A DNA stretch of 64,000 bases from CAVRZJ01 sp964594125 (GTDB taxonomy: Bacteria; Acidobacteriota; Thermoanaerobaculia; Thermoanaerobaculales; Thermoanaerobaculaceae). Positions 19,285 to 27,378 of this stretch are shown piece after piece (position 1 is the first letter of the stretch; the number at the start of each line of letters is the position of its first letter). A program made the translations under genes and the position numbers. The stretch covers positions 62,001-126,000 of the forward strand of contig CAZQLL010000008.1 of NCBI GenBank assembly GCA_964594125.1, in the 5' to 3' direction. The notes beneath the pieces were generated by a model. It was not told the DNA's origin and ran no database searches. It saw nothing but the letters and a program-made list of their open reading frames with translations.

Positions 19285-20480
19285 ACCGACCCTCCATGCT
19301 CGCGCAGCTCGCCGCGCACGACGTCGAGCAGGAACCCCGGCACCTCGTACGGGAAGTTGTGGCCGGTGCCGGCGGGCGCGACGACACGCCGCGCGGCGCT
19401 CGAGACCGTCAGGTAGCGCTCGCGCGAGCGCGTGTAGAAGCGGCGCAGGCGGGCGCGGTCGAGCGGCTCGCGGCGGCCGGCGGCGCGCTCGATCATCGCC
19501 GCCGTCGCCTCGAACTCCTCGTCGCCCATCGCGCCGGGCGCCACCAGCAGCACCGGCATGTCGCCGAGGTCGCCCTCGTACAGCACGGTGTACCACGCCG
19601 CCCGCGCCAGACCCTCGGCCGACAGCTCGGCGTAGATCGAGAAGCCGGCACACGCCGCTTTCGTGCCGCTCTCGACGGCACGCAGCACCGGCCCGGCCTC
19701 CCCGAGCTCGCGCTCTACGATCTCCGTGAGCCGCTGCCACGCCGGCGGCGCGAGGCGCCGCCGCCGGCGCTCGGCGAAGTCCGTGTGGATTCCGACCAGG
19801 CGCGGCAGCGCGTTGAGGAGCGCCCCGGAGCGCATCGACGTGAGGACCGGGAGGCGCGGCCCGTAGATGATCGTGTCGGGGGGCGTCGCGTCGACCAGGA
19901 CCAGCGCCGCCACGCGCTCCGGCCGGCGGCGCGCCATGGCGCCGACCAGCAGCCCGCCGAACGAGTGGCCGACCAGCACGAACGGCCCCTGCTCGCCCGC
20001 CGCCGCCAGCGCCGCCCACACCTCGTCGGCCTCGCGCGCGGTGGTGCGCGGGAACGGCCCGACGTCGCTCCACCCGGTGCCGGGCCGGTCGACCAGGATC
20101 GAGCGCGCCTCCTGCCGGATCGCGCGGTGCAGGTGGTAGAGCGCGTAGCCGCCGGCATGAGCGCCCGGCACCCACACCACCGGCGGACGCCCGCCGGCGT
20201 CGCCCTCGGCGAGCACGTGCACGCGGTAGCCGCCGACGTCGACCAGGCGCCCCGGAGGCGGGTGGTGCGCCCGCACCCGTGCCATGTGCGCAAGGTGCCG
20301 CAGCGCCCCGGCCGCCATCGCGGCGGCGACGGCGAGCAGCACCCAGCCCGGGACCGCGAGCCACGGCGTCCCGGCTGCGCGGGCGCCGTACAGGCAACCG
20401 GCGCCGGCCAGCGCCGGGACGGCGGCGAGCGGCAGCCCGGCCCACTCGCGGCTGAGGTACGAGAGCGCGGCGTTACCCAC
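19281..20480 (-). CDS. Membrane-anchored alpha/beta hydrolase
   Basis: 399 residues. Two hydrophobic segments near residues 14-30 and 43-62 precede an alpha/beta hydrolase domain, so it is probably held in the inner membrane. The core shows VGHSFGG (nucleophile Ser about 174), an LVDRPGTGWSD strand-loop typical of epoxide hydrolase / proline iminopeptidase relatives, and AGTGHNFPYE near the end with the probable catalytic His. The start is GTG at 20480, chosen over GTG at 20495 because GGAGGG lies seven to eight bases before it. It is the first gene of the tightly packed part of the minus-strand cluster. Confidence 0.78.
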   Translation of the reverse strand: MGNAALSYLSREWAGLPLAAVPALAGAGCLYGARAAGTPWLAVPGWVLLAVAAAMAAGALRHLAHMARVRAHHPPPGRLVDVGGYRVHVLAEGDAGGRPPVVWVPGAHAGGYALYHLHRAIRQEARSILVDRPGTGWSDVGPFPRTTAREADEVWAALAAAGEQGPFVLVGHSFGGLLVGAMARRRPERVAALVLVDATPPDTIIYGPRLPVLTSMRSGALLNALPRLVGIHTDFAERRRRRLAPPAWQRLTEIVERELGEAGPVLRAVESGTKAACAGFSIYAELSAEGLARAAWYTVLYEGDLGDMPVLLVAPGAMGDEEFEATAAMIERAAGRREPLDRARLRRFYTRSRERYLTVSSAARRVVAPAGTGHNFPYEVPGFLLDVVRGELREHGGSV

Positions 20481-20533
20481 TGGAGTTCCCTCCACTGACC
20501 CGACTCTAGCGTTTCACGGTCCTGGCCGGCGAT

Positions 20534-20567
20534 CCCTGCCGCCGCCGACTGCGGGGCGGCGGCAGGG
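20534..20567 (-). terminator. GC-rich hairpin after the TonB receptor gene
   Basis: A perfect 13-bp inverted repeat (arms 20534-20546 and 20555-20567, 8-nt loop) begins 18 bp beyond the receptor stop codon. The outer bases GCCGG / CCGGC can extend the stem. No run of U follows on the minus strand, so it may be a weak or Rho-assisted terminator, or a processing/stability hairpin that lowers expression of downstream genes relative to the receptor. Confidence 0.5.
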
Positions 20568-20584
20568 CCGGCGCAGCGCGGGCG

Positions 20585-22936
20585 TCAGTAGCGCCAGGCG
20601 AAGCCGAGGCCGACGGTCATCGGCTGCGGCCGGATGGCCGAGGGCACGCCGCCGATCGGGATCGCCGGCGACACCGCGCCGTCCTCGTCCAGCAGGTTCT
20701 GGCCGTAGAGCGAGAGCTCGACGCTCCCCAGCGTCATCGCCAGGCGGGCGTTGAGGCCGGAGACCGTGTCCGAGCTCAGGGGCTGCGTCAGCCCGAAGTT
20801 GCGGAAGTTGAGGTCGAACGGCCCCGTGGTCTGGTAGTCGACGTGCAGCATTCCCGGCAGGCTGGCCGCCCAGCGGAAGCTCCAGTCGACGGCCAGGCCG
20901 TAGTTGTACTCCGAGGCGTAGTCGATACGGTCGCCCTCGACGTGCGCGTACGAGTCGTTGTCGTACGTCGAGTCGTTGTAGTTGCCGGAAAGCGTGAACC
21001 GGACCGCCCGGGTCGGCGACAGCGTGAGCTGCAGGTCGACGCCGTTGCCGGTCGCCTTGCCGACGTTGTCGGTGAGCGCGACGTACGTGCCCGGGCACAG
21101 CGTCAGCGTCTGGATGTCCTGCCAGTCGTTGTGGTACAGCGCGCCCTGGACGACGACGCGGCCGGAGTCGAAGCTGGCGCTCGAGCCGATCTCGTAGGTC
21201 CACAGAGACTCGGGGTCGAAGTCGGTCGGGATGCTGCAGCCCGGCGGCACCAGGTTGAAGCCGCCGCTGCGGAACCCCTTGGCGGCGCTCGCGTAGACCA
21301 GCCGGCCCGCGGCCGGGCGGTACGAGAGCACGAAGCGCGGGTTGGTGGAGTCGAAGGTGCCGCTCTGGTCGGGGTTGTCGGCCGGCGGACCGAACTGACC
21401 GACGTCGCTCTGCTGCTCGCGCTTGTCGTGGAAGTAGCGCAGGCCGAGCGTCGCGTCGAGCTTCGACGAGAAGGCGTAGCCGAGCTCGCCGAACACCGCG
21501 GTCTGCTCGGTCTGCTGGTCCTGGTGCGCGATGAACAGCTCGAACGGGAACGGGTTGGGGGTGGTCACCGACTCGTTGTAGCTGGTGCCGTCGAACTTGC
21601 GCCAGTAGGCGCCGGCGGTCCAAGTCAGCTTCGAGTCGCCCTTCGAAGCCAGGCGGATCTCCTCGGACACGGTGTCCGAGTCGCCGCCGTAGGTCAGCGC
21701 GACGGTGTCGATGAGACCCGGCGGCAGGTACGGTACGTAGAGAGAGGTGAAGTCGTAGGCGCCGTCGCTCTCGCGGTGGAGGAAGCCCGTGGAGCTCATC
21801 ACCGTGAAGCTGCCCGCGTCCCAGTTGAGCACCAGGTTGACGGCGCGGTTCTCGTCCTCGATCGGCTGCGGCAGGACGAACGGCGCCGTTCCGTCGAGGT
21901 CCCAGAAGTTCTGGTCGTCGTAGTCGCTCTTCTGCGCCTGCAGCATCAGCGACGCCGAGAAGGTGTCGCTGACGATCCACAGGCCCTTGAGGCGCAGCGT
22001 GGTGGAGTCGCCCTGGTTGCCGTCCTCGCGGTCCTGTGCGGGGTAGTCGATCCACCCACCCTGGTGCTCCTGGCCGGCGACCACGCGCAGGCCGAACTTC
22101 CCTTCGACGACCGGGATGTTCGCTACCAGCGACGCGCGGTACGTCGCCTCGCCGTCCGTGATCGTGCCGTACGCGCTGTCGAAGCGGACGCCGACCGTGT
22201 CCCGCTCCGGATCCTTCGTCACGTACTTGATGGTGCCGCCCATCGAGCCCTCGCCATACAGCGTGCCCTGCGGCCCGCGCAGCACCTCGACGCGGTCGAG
22301 GTCGAGCAGCCGCACGTCGAGGCCGGCGCCGGACGACTCGGCGTTGACCGGCATCTCGTCGAGGTAGGTCCCGACGGTGGGCAGGTTCTGCGGCGAGGAG
22401 ATGCCGCGGATCTGCGCCCGCTGCGTGCCCGGGCCGCTCTCGACGATCGACAGCGCCGGGATCGTCGCCGCGATCTGCTGCAGGCTGGTGACGCCCTGCG
22501 CCTCGAAGGTCTTGCCGGTAACCGCGGTGATCGACGCCGGCACGTCAAGGATCTGCTCCTCGCGCTTCTGCGCGGTCACCGTGACGTTCTCGAAGAACGA
22601 CACCATGTCGAGGGCGAAGTCGTGCGTGACCGGCTTCCCGGCCGCCACTGTCACCTGAGCCTCTGCGGTGACGAAGCCGTCGAGGCCGGCGCTCAGCGCG
22701 TACGCACCCGGCTCCGCGGCCGTGAACGCGTACGCGCCCTGCGCGTCGGCCGTCGCAGTCCGCTGGGCGCCACCGCTCGCCGCCTTGAGGACCACGGTCG
22801 CGCCCGGCAGGGCGCCCCCGTTCCTGTCGCGGACGAAGCCCGACACGGCGGCGGTGCTCTGCGCCCAGAGCGCCTGCCCCATCAGCCCCAGAACGAGTGT
22901 CAGAACGATCCGACGAAGTACGCTCGCGTTGCCCAT
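20585..22936 (-). CDS. TonB-dependent outer-membrane receptor
   Basis: 783 residues. A signal peptide (about residues 1-26, hydrophobic LVLGLMGQALWAQ) leads into a carboxypeptidase-regulatory-like beta-sandwich (about 28-110), then a plug domain with EEQILDVPASITAV, IRGISS and VEVLRGPQGTLYGEGSMGGTI, then a 22-strand barrel rich in aromatic/polar alternation, ending FAWRY with a C-terminal aromatic as needed for Bam recognition. It imports a ligand across the outer membrane using TonB energy. AAGGAGG lies six bases before the ATG. The downstream peptidases suggest a peptide ligand; plug sequence alone does not identify it. The gene has its own promoter (22998-23027). Confidence 0.93.
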   Translation of the reverse strand: MGNASVLRRIVLTLVLGLMGQALWAQSTAAVSGFVRDRNGGALPGATVVLKAASGGAQRTATADAQGAYAFTAAEPGAYALSAGLDGFVTAEAQVTVAAGKPVTHDFALDMVSFFENVTVTAQKREEQILDVPASITAVTGKTFEAQGVTSLQQIAATIPALSIVESGPGTQRAQIRGISSPQNLPTVGTYLDEMPVNAESSGAGLDVRLLDLDRVEVLRGPQGTLYGEGSMGGTIKYVTKDPERDTVGVRFDSAYGTITDGEATYRASLVANIPVVEGKFGLRVVAGQEHQGGWIDYPAQDREDGNQGDSTTLRLKGLWIVSDTFSASLMLQAQKSDYDDQNFWDLDGTAPFVLPQPIEDENRAVNLVLNWDAGSFTVMSSTGFLHRESDGAYDFTSLYVPYLPPGLIDTVALTYGGDSDTVSEEIRLASKGDSKLTWTAGAYWRKFDGTSYNESVTTPNPFPFELFIAHQDQQTEQTAVFGELGYAFSSKLDATLGLRYFHDKREQQSDVGQFGPPADNPDQSGTFDSTNPRFVLSYRPAAGRLVYASAAKGFRSGGFNLVPPGCSIPTDFDPESLWTYEIGSSASFDSGRVVVQGALYHNDWQDIQTLTLCPGTYVALTDNVGKATGNGVDLQLTLSPTRAVRFTLSGNYNDSTYDNDSYAHVEGDRIDYASEYNYGLAVDWSFRWAASLPGMLHVDYQTTGPFDLNFRNFGLTQPLSSDTVSGLNARLAMTLGSVELSLYGQNLLDEDGAVSPAIPIGGVPSAIRPQPMTVGLGFAWRY

Positions 22937-22979
22937 GTCAGCCTCCTTGGCAGACCGGTCGATCGCCTGCGGATATCGT

Positions 22980-23027
22980 TTCGACTCATCGTTCGGAATC
23001 TTAGGTCGAAGAAATCCCGCCTGTCAA
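22980..23027 (-). promoter_or_regulatory. Sigma70-type promoter of the TonB receptor with overlapping inverted repeat
   Basis: On the minus strand, TTGACA (23022-23027) is followed after 18 bp by TAAGAT (22998-23003), about 60 bp upstream of the receptor ATG. A TTCGAC / GTCGAA inverted repeat (22980-22985 and 23005-23010, 19-bp spacer) brackets the -10 box. A repressor bound there would block RNA polymerase. The adjacent TetR-family gene is the obvious candidate; the pairing is inference. Confidence 0.6.
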
Positions 23028-23124
23028 GTGTTGAGGCTCGGACTGCCCTGCGAGCACTGCTTCCGGCCCGCGGAGCCACATCCGGCGCATTGTGCCATTT
23101 GCCGCGATCGACCGGGTTGGCTGG

Positions 23125-23799
23125 CTACCGTCGCGACGCGGCGGCGTCCGGCCGACACGAGCTGGCGGTTGTCCAGGGGGCTGGCAGGACCAGGATATGG
23201 CGGTAGATGTCGAACGCTTGCAGCGCCAGGGCATCGACGTGATCCTCGCCCAGCTCCTCGATGCGGTCGAGGAGCCAGAGGTTGGAGGCCTGGCGCGCAG
23301 CGAGGGAGACGCTGGCAAGGAGCTCGGCGGGGAGATCCCGGCGCACCGCGCCGAGTTCTTGACCGCGTGTAATGAAGGCGACCTCCCACGCATACCGCTT
23401 CTCGCGGTACTCGGCGAGCACCTCGGTGCCGGAGGTGTCGAGCGACGCGCGGTTGAGCAGCTTGGCCGCGGCCAGGAGCCACGGCTCACGGGCGCACAGC
23501 GCCATGTTCTCGCGCGCGACGTTCTCGAGCGAGCTCCAGAAGGTCGCGGCATCGAGCGCAGCGAGATCGAGGCGCGCGGCGGCGGCGAGCTGCCTCCAGG
23601 CCTCCGAAAGGACCGTCGCACAGAGATCGGACTTGTCCGCGAAATAGTAATAGAAGGACGACTTCCCGATCCCGGACCGTTCCGCGATGGCGCCCAGCAG
23701 CGCGCCGTCGTACCCCTTTTCGGCAAACTCCACCGCCGCGGCGGCAATGATTACGTGCCGCCTCTCGGCCGGCAGCTTCGCGAAGCGTGGCAGCGCCAT
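23125..23799 (-). CDS. TetR-family transcriptional regulator
   Basis: 224 residues from ATG 23799 (MALPRFAKLP). The N-terminal helix-turn-helix region is clear: an AAVEFAEKGYDGALLGAIAE helix pair followed by GIGKSSFYYYFADKSDL (about residues 30-60), the recognition-helix consensus of TetR proteins. The C-terminal ligand/dimerisation domain is diverged and gives no hint of the inducer. It lies upstream of and in the same direction as the TonB receptor, 188 bp away, so it probably controls that gene and the peptide cluster. A TATACT box (23807-23812) ends only about seven bases before the ATG, so its mRNA may have little or no leader; no good -35 box is seen. Confidence 0.9.
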   Translation of the reverse strand: MALPRFAKLPAERRHVIIAAAAVEFAEKGYDGALLGAIAERSGIGKSSFYYYFADKSDLCATVLSEAWRQLAAAARLDLAALDAATFWSSLENVARENMALCAREPWLLAAAKLLNRASLDTSGTEVLAEYREKRYAWEVAFITRGQELGAVRRDLPAELLASVSLAARQASNLWLLDRIEELGEDHVDALALQAFDIYRHILVLPAPWTTASSCRPDAAASRR

Positions 23800-23856
23800 G
23801 GCTGCGAGTATAGACAAAGTGCCATCTCCACCCGGCAGTGGACTGTGGTGGTCACC

Positions 23857-23952
23857 ATGCCACGTCACCCCGCGATCCCGACGCTGGCGCTCGCCGCCAT
23901 CACGCTGCTTACCGCCGCCGCGGGAGTGACTGCGGGGCACAGCTCATCGTAA
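23857..23952 (+). CDS. Possible 31-residue secretory-leader-like peptide (very tentative)
   Basis: A short open frame reads as a basic start followed by a hydrophobic Ala/Leu stretch and ends 82 bp before the fibre-like protein gene. It looks like a signal peptide with almost no mature part. There is no convincing Shine-Dalgarno sequence. It may be chance in GC-rich DNA, or the leader left from a deleted secreted-protein gene. Confidence 0.2.
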   Translation: MPRHPAIPTLALAAITLLTAAAGVTAGHSSS

Positions 23953-24034
23953 CCGGTGGCTTTCGCGCGCGGAATGTCCCTTAGGCAGAGTCGGTTGGAA
24001 GGTGGGACACAGCTCCCTCTGACGGAGGCGTGCA

Positions 24035-26251
24035 ATGCTCAGTAGTTGTCGGGCCCGGCGTCTCGTGCTGCTGGTCTCCTCACTCCTGATGGGACGTCCG
24101 ACCGTGGCCGGGTTCGCCGGCACGGACCTGTTCCTTCCAAACGTGGGCCGCCAGGCGGGAGTCTTCCCGTCCAACTGGTACACGACGGTGTGGATCTACA
24201 ACCCCGGCAACCAGGCCGCCACCGCCAGGGTCCACCTGCTCACCCGCAACACTGCCAATCTCTCCCCGCCCTCCGTCGACGTCCTCGTCGCCCCCGGCGA
24301 CACCGAGAAGATCGAGAACGCCGTCGAGTCCCTCTTCCACGTCCAGGTCTTCGGCGCGCTGCGCATCACCTGCGACACCCAGAAGCTGGTCGTCACCTCC
24401 CGGACGTACAGCAAGGGCGCGGGCGCCGGCGAGGCAGACTCCGTCGGCCAGGACTTCGCCGGCGTCCCGGCCTCGTTCGCGATCGCGGCCGGCGAGAGCA
24501 GCCAAGTACTCGGCGTGCACCAGACGATGCCCGCGGCCCTCTCCGACCACCGCTTCAACTTCGGCTTCGTCGAGACCACCGGGCACACCGTGACGGTGCG
24601 CGTCACGGCCTACGACGGCACCAACGCCGAGCAGGGGTTCAAGGACTTCACCGTGCGCGAGTTCTCCCAGCGTCAGGTGGCGTTCAAGGACCACTTCCCC
24701 ACCGTGTCGACTGAGAACACGCGGCTGAGCGTCGAGGTGATCGCCGGGACCGGCAGGATCATCGCCTACGGCTCCGGGATCGCCAACGGCTCCCAGGATC
24801 CAACCACGTTCGAGATGCAGTACAAGGACTCGCTGCTCGGCATCGCAGGAGTGCAGCACGACGCGACGCTGGTCGGGGACGGGACGGCAGGGGCGCCCCT
24901 CGGTCTCGCCGACGCCGCGGTCACCCAGACGAAGCTGGCGGCGGGCGCCGCGGGCGGCGCCCTTCAGGCGCAGGCCGCCGCTCCCGCCCCGGGCCAGGTG
25001 CTCGCAACCGACGGCACGAACCTGGTGTGGCAGAACGCGGCCGCGGGGGACATCACCGCCGTGACCGCCGGTACGGGCCTGACCGGCGGCGCCACCTCCG
25101 GGGACGCGATCCTGGGGATCGCCGTGGGCGGTGTCGGCACCGCGCAGCTCGCCAACGCCGCGGTGACCAACGACAGAGTGGCGAGCGGCATTGCATACTC
25201 GAAGCTCTCCGGAGCGCCGACGTCACTGCCCCCGAGCGGCCCGGCAGGAGGGGCGCTCACCGGCAGCTATCCGAATCCAGGGCTCGCGCTGCCGTTCGGC
25301 GGCTCGGCCGGTACCGCCGCCGGCACGCCGGTATTCGAGATCACCAATACCTCGGCGGGTTATGGCATCAAGGGCAACGCCAACAACGTCGGCGTTTACG
25401 GGGAGAGCTCCAGTAGCCGAGGCGTCTACGGCGTGGGAGGCGCTTACGGCGTCTACGGGCAGGGCGGCGAGGGCGTCCACGGCCAGGGGGGTGCAACCGG
25501 AGTGTTCGGCTCCGGCGACGACTACGGCGTCTACGGCTCGGGCAGCAACCGCGGTGTCCGCGGGGTCGGCATGGTCGGCGTGGAGGGGAACGGGGACTTC
25601 GACCTTCTCGGCTCCGGCGTTGCTGGCTCCGGGTATAGAGGCGTCTACGGCAACGGTGTTTTCGGCGTCGAAGGCGCCGGTACGCTCTACGGTGTCTTTT
25701 CGAATGGCAACTTCGGCGGCACCGGCGCCAAGTACTTCGTCGAGCCGCACCCGATCGATCCGAGGAAGGAAATCCGCTTCGTCTCGCTGGAGGGACCCGA
25801 GTCGGGCACCTACTTCCGCGGCAGTGCGCGCACGGTGAACGGCGTGGCGGCGATCGAGGTGCCGGTGTCGTTCCGCATGGTCAGCGACGAGGAGAACCTC
25901 ACGGTCGTGGCGACGCCGACGGGCGAGCTCGCGATGATGGCCTGCATCGAGAAGTCGCTCGACCGCATCGTCATCCGCTCGTCGAAGGACGTCGAGTTCG
26001 ACCACGTCGTCAACGGCGTGAGGAAGGCCTTCAAGGACCATGAGGCGATCTCGGAGAATATGGACTTCGTGCCCAACTCCGCCACCGACGACCATTTCAC
26101 CAAGGGCCTGCCTGCCGAAAGCATCCGCCGCCTGAAGGCGAACGGCATCCTCAACGAGGACGGCACCATCCGGCTGGACACCGCGCAGCGGCTCGGCTGG
26201 ACAGAGCTCTGGACGGAGCCCGAGCCGCGCGCAGCCGCCTCGGCCAAGTAG
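24035..26251 (+). CDS. Secreted fibre-like protein, paralogue A
   Basis: 738 residues. A signal peptide (about 1-26) is followed by a roughly 260-residue beta-rich domain beginning GFAGTDLFLP, which is almost repeated in the gene at 27379. Next come a linker with GDITAV-AGTGL and SLPPSG motifs, common in phage-tail-like and trimeric surface proteins, and a Gly-rich stretch of GVYG-type repeats (about 450-560) suited to a beta-helical or trimeric shaft. The C-terminal domain (about 566-690, starting KYFVEPHPIDP) differs from the paralogue and resembles tail-fibre/adhesin tips; it is not recognised by function. GGAGG lies six bases before the ATG. It is probably exported and displayed or shed; no sorting tag is seen. 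Confidence 0.7.
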   Translation: MLSSCRARRLVLLVSSLLMGRPTVAGFAGTDLFLPNVGRQAGVFPSNWYTTVWIYNPGNQAATARVHLLTRNTANLSPPSVDVLVAPGDTEKIENAVESLFHVQVFGALRITCDTQKLVVTSRTYSKGAGAGEADSVGQDFAGVPASFAIAAGESSQVLGVHQTMPAALSDHRFNFGFVETTGHTVTVRVTAYDGTNAEQGFKDFTVREFSQRQVAFKDHFPTVSTENTRLSVEVIAGTGRIIAYGSGIANGSQDPTTFEMQYKDSLLGIAGVQHDATLVGDGTAGAPLGLADAAVTQTKLAAGAAGGALQAQAAAPAPGQVLATDGTNLVWQNAAAGDITAVTAGTGLTGGATSGDAILGIAVGGVGTAQLANAAVTNDRVASGIAYSKLSGAPTSLPPSGPAGGALTGSYPNPGLALPFGGSAGTAAGTPVFEITNTSAGYGIKGNANNVGVYGESSSSRGVYGVGGAYGVYGQGGEGVHGQGGATGVFGSGDDYGVYGSGSNRGVRGVGMVGVEGNGDFDLLGSGVAGSGYRGVYGNGVFGVEGAGTLYGVFSNGNFGGTGAKYFVEPHPIDPRKEIRFVSLEGPESGTYFRGSARTVNGVAAIEVPVSFRMVSDEENLTVVATPTGELAMMACIEKSLDRIVIRSSKDVEFDHVVNGVRKAFKDHEAISENMDFVPNSATDDHFTKGLPAESIRRLKANGILNEDGTIRLDTAQRLGWTELWTEPEPRAAASAK

Positions 26252-26349
26252 GCCGACTCCTGACGCAGGGGTAGCGCAGGCGCCGGCGCTGGGCGGGCGC
26301 TCGCTGGTGACCGTGATGACCCTTGCGGCGCCCGCCGAAACCGCGAAAC

Positions 26350-26778
26350 CTACGCGAGAGGGTGCCGCCACAGCAGGTCGGGGAAGCGCGCGAAGTCGCG
26401 GTCGGTCGTGACAAGGACGCTGCCGGTCTCGATGGCGAGCGCCGCGAGATAGGCGTCCGGCACCAGGTTCCCCTTGACGCCGGTAGCACGACACAACTGC
26501 GTGAAGATCTCCCAGTGCCGCGGTCCGGGCGCAAGCACCACGCAATTGGGCTGGTCGCGGAGCTCGTTCGCGAATGCCAGCGCTGCCTTCATCGGGCTCG
26601 GCGGATCGAAGACCCGCGGGTGGGTGACGATCCGCAGAAAACCGCTCAACACCCATTCGGAGAGCCCGAACGCCTGCGGGGACTTCAGAGCTCCCTCGAT
26701 CCATCGCTTCATGGCGGAATGCCCGGGAGCGTCAGCCCGATGAGCGTAGACGAGGACGTTGACGTCAATCAGTACCAC
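26350..26778 (-). CDS. vapC: VapC-type PIN-domain toxin
   Basis: 142 residues. PIN-domain nuclease with the acidic residues in order: Asp5 in LIDVNVLVYA, Glu in GLSEWVL near residue 41, Asp in PDAYLAALA near 106, and Asp in TTDRDFARF near 125. These bind Mg2+ or Mn2+ for RNA cleavage. The GTG start at 26778 overlaps the antitoxin gene by 14 bp, the usual toxin-antitoxin arrangement, so the longer reading upstream is rejected. The pair sits between two paralogous fibre genes on the opposite strand, which suggests insertion between or after their duplication. Confidence 0.88.
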   Translation of the reverse strand: MVLIDVNVLVYAHRADAPGHSAMKRWIEGALKSPQAFGLSEWVLSGFLRIVTHPRVFDPPSPMKAALAFANELRDQPNCVVLAPGPRHWEIFTQLCRATGVKGNLVPDAYLAALAIETGSVLVTTDRDFARFPDLLWRHPLA

Positions 26779-27016
26779 TGGCGCTCTCCATGAGCTCGAG
26801 CAGGGAAGCCGTGTCGTCGAGGTCGACGCCCGGGCGGGGGCCGTTGCCGTCCACCGTGGTGAGCCGTAGGCGCCGGCGAGGCGGGCGGGCAACGCCTCGG
26901 GCCAACGTCTCGCGCAGCGCGTCCTCTATGACAGCGGTCAGCGTGCGACCCGAGGTAGCCGCCGTTTGTTTTGCTGCGGTCAGAAGCTGGTCGTCAAGGC
27001 GGATGGTCGTTCTCAT
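26765..27016 (-). CDS. vapB: VapB-type ribbon-helix-helix antitoxin
   Basis: 83 residues. The N-terminus MRTTIRLDDQLL is a ribbon-helix-helix DNA-binding strand, followed by helices (TLTAVIEDALRETL). The acidic, disordered-looking C-terminal tail (DLDDTASLLELMES) would wrap the toxin. Such proteins bind their own promoter and neutralise the partner nuclease. The gene precedes and overlaps the toxin. Its promoter lies so close that the ATG is likely the first transcribed codon. Confidence 0.85.
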   Translation of the reverse strand: MRTTIRLDDQLLTAAKQTAATSGRTLTAVIEDALRETLARGVARPPRRRLRLTTVDGNGPRPGVDLDDTASLLELMESASGTD

Positions 27017-27052
27017 GCATCAAAGCATATGGATCAGGCATTAAAGTGTCAA
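27015..27052 (-). promoter_or_regulatory. vapBC promoter, probably leaderless, with operator-like palindrome
   Basis: TTGACA (27047-27052) and TATGCT (27024-27029) are separated by exactly 17 bp on the minus strand. Only seven bases lie between the -10 box and the antitoxin ATG at 27016, so transcription should begin at or next to the A of ATG. An ATGC-N6-GCAT inverted repeat (27015-27028) overlaps the -10 box and start codon, a fitting site for autorepression by VapB. Confidence 0.65.
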
Positions 27053-27378
27053 TCGGTCTCGCACCCTTTCGGTAATCCAACCCGGAGGTTTCGGGAACCT
27101 CCCCGCCGGCGGCGTTGACAGAGCCCGTGCGCGGGTGCCCCATCTCGGAGCGCTCTACGAGGCCGGCGGCGCCGAGGCGACCGACCGCAACGGCAAGCGA
27201 CTATAGGTCACGCTGCCGGCGCCATCCTCGTAGCCGACAGCGTAAATTCCGATCGGCCCCGTTGAGCGTTGTCACTTTGGATGCGCGCTTCGACGCGCAG
27301 GTCGAGCCCGACTCCGGGAATTCAAGGCGTTCTTGCACTTGTTGCCAAACGTGACGTCCCCTCAAGAGGAGGCTCTCC
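27053..27378 (+). other. Intergenic region upstream of fibre-like paralogue B, no gene recognised
   Basis: About 325 bp without a supported gene. A perfect 7-bp stem with 5-nt loop lies at 27084-27102 (GGAGGTT / AACCTCC). Short open frames on the minus strand near 27120-27260 read like protein sequence but have no start, ribosome site or recognisable family, so they may be debris from a lost gene. No convincing promoter for the downstream gene was seen; GAGGAGG at 27366-27372 serves as its ribosome site. Confidence 0.5.

Noticed and set aside
20481..20495. GTG at 20495 as start of the membrane-anchored hydrolase
   Set aside because: The GTG at 20480 has GGAGGG at proper distance; starting at 20495 would place that ribosome site inside the gene.
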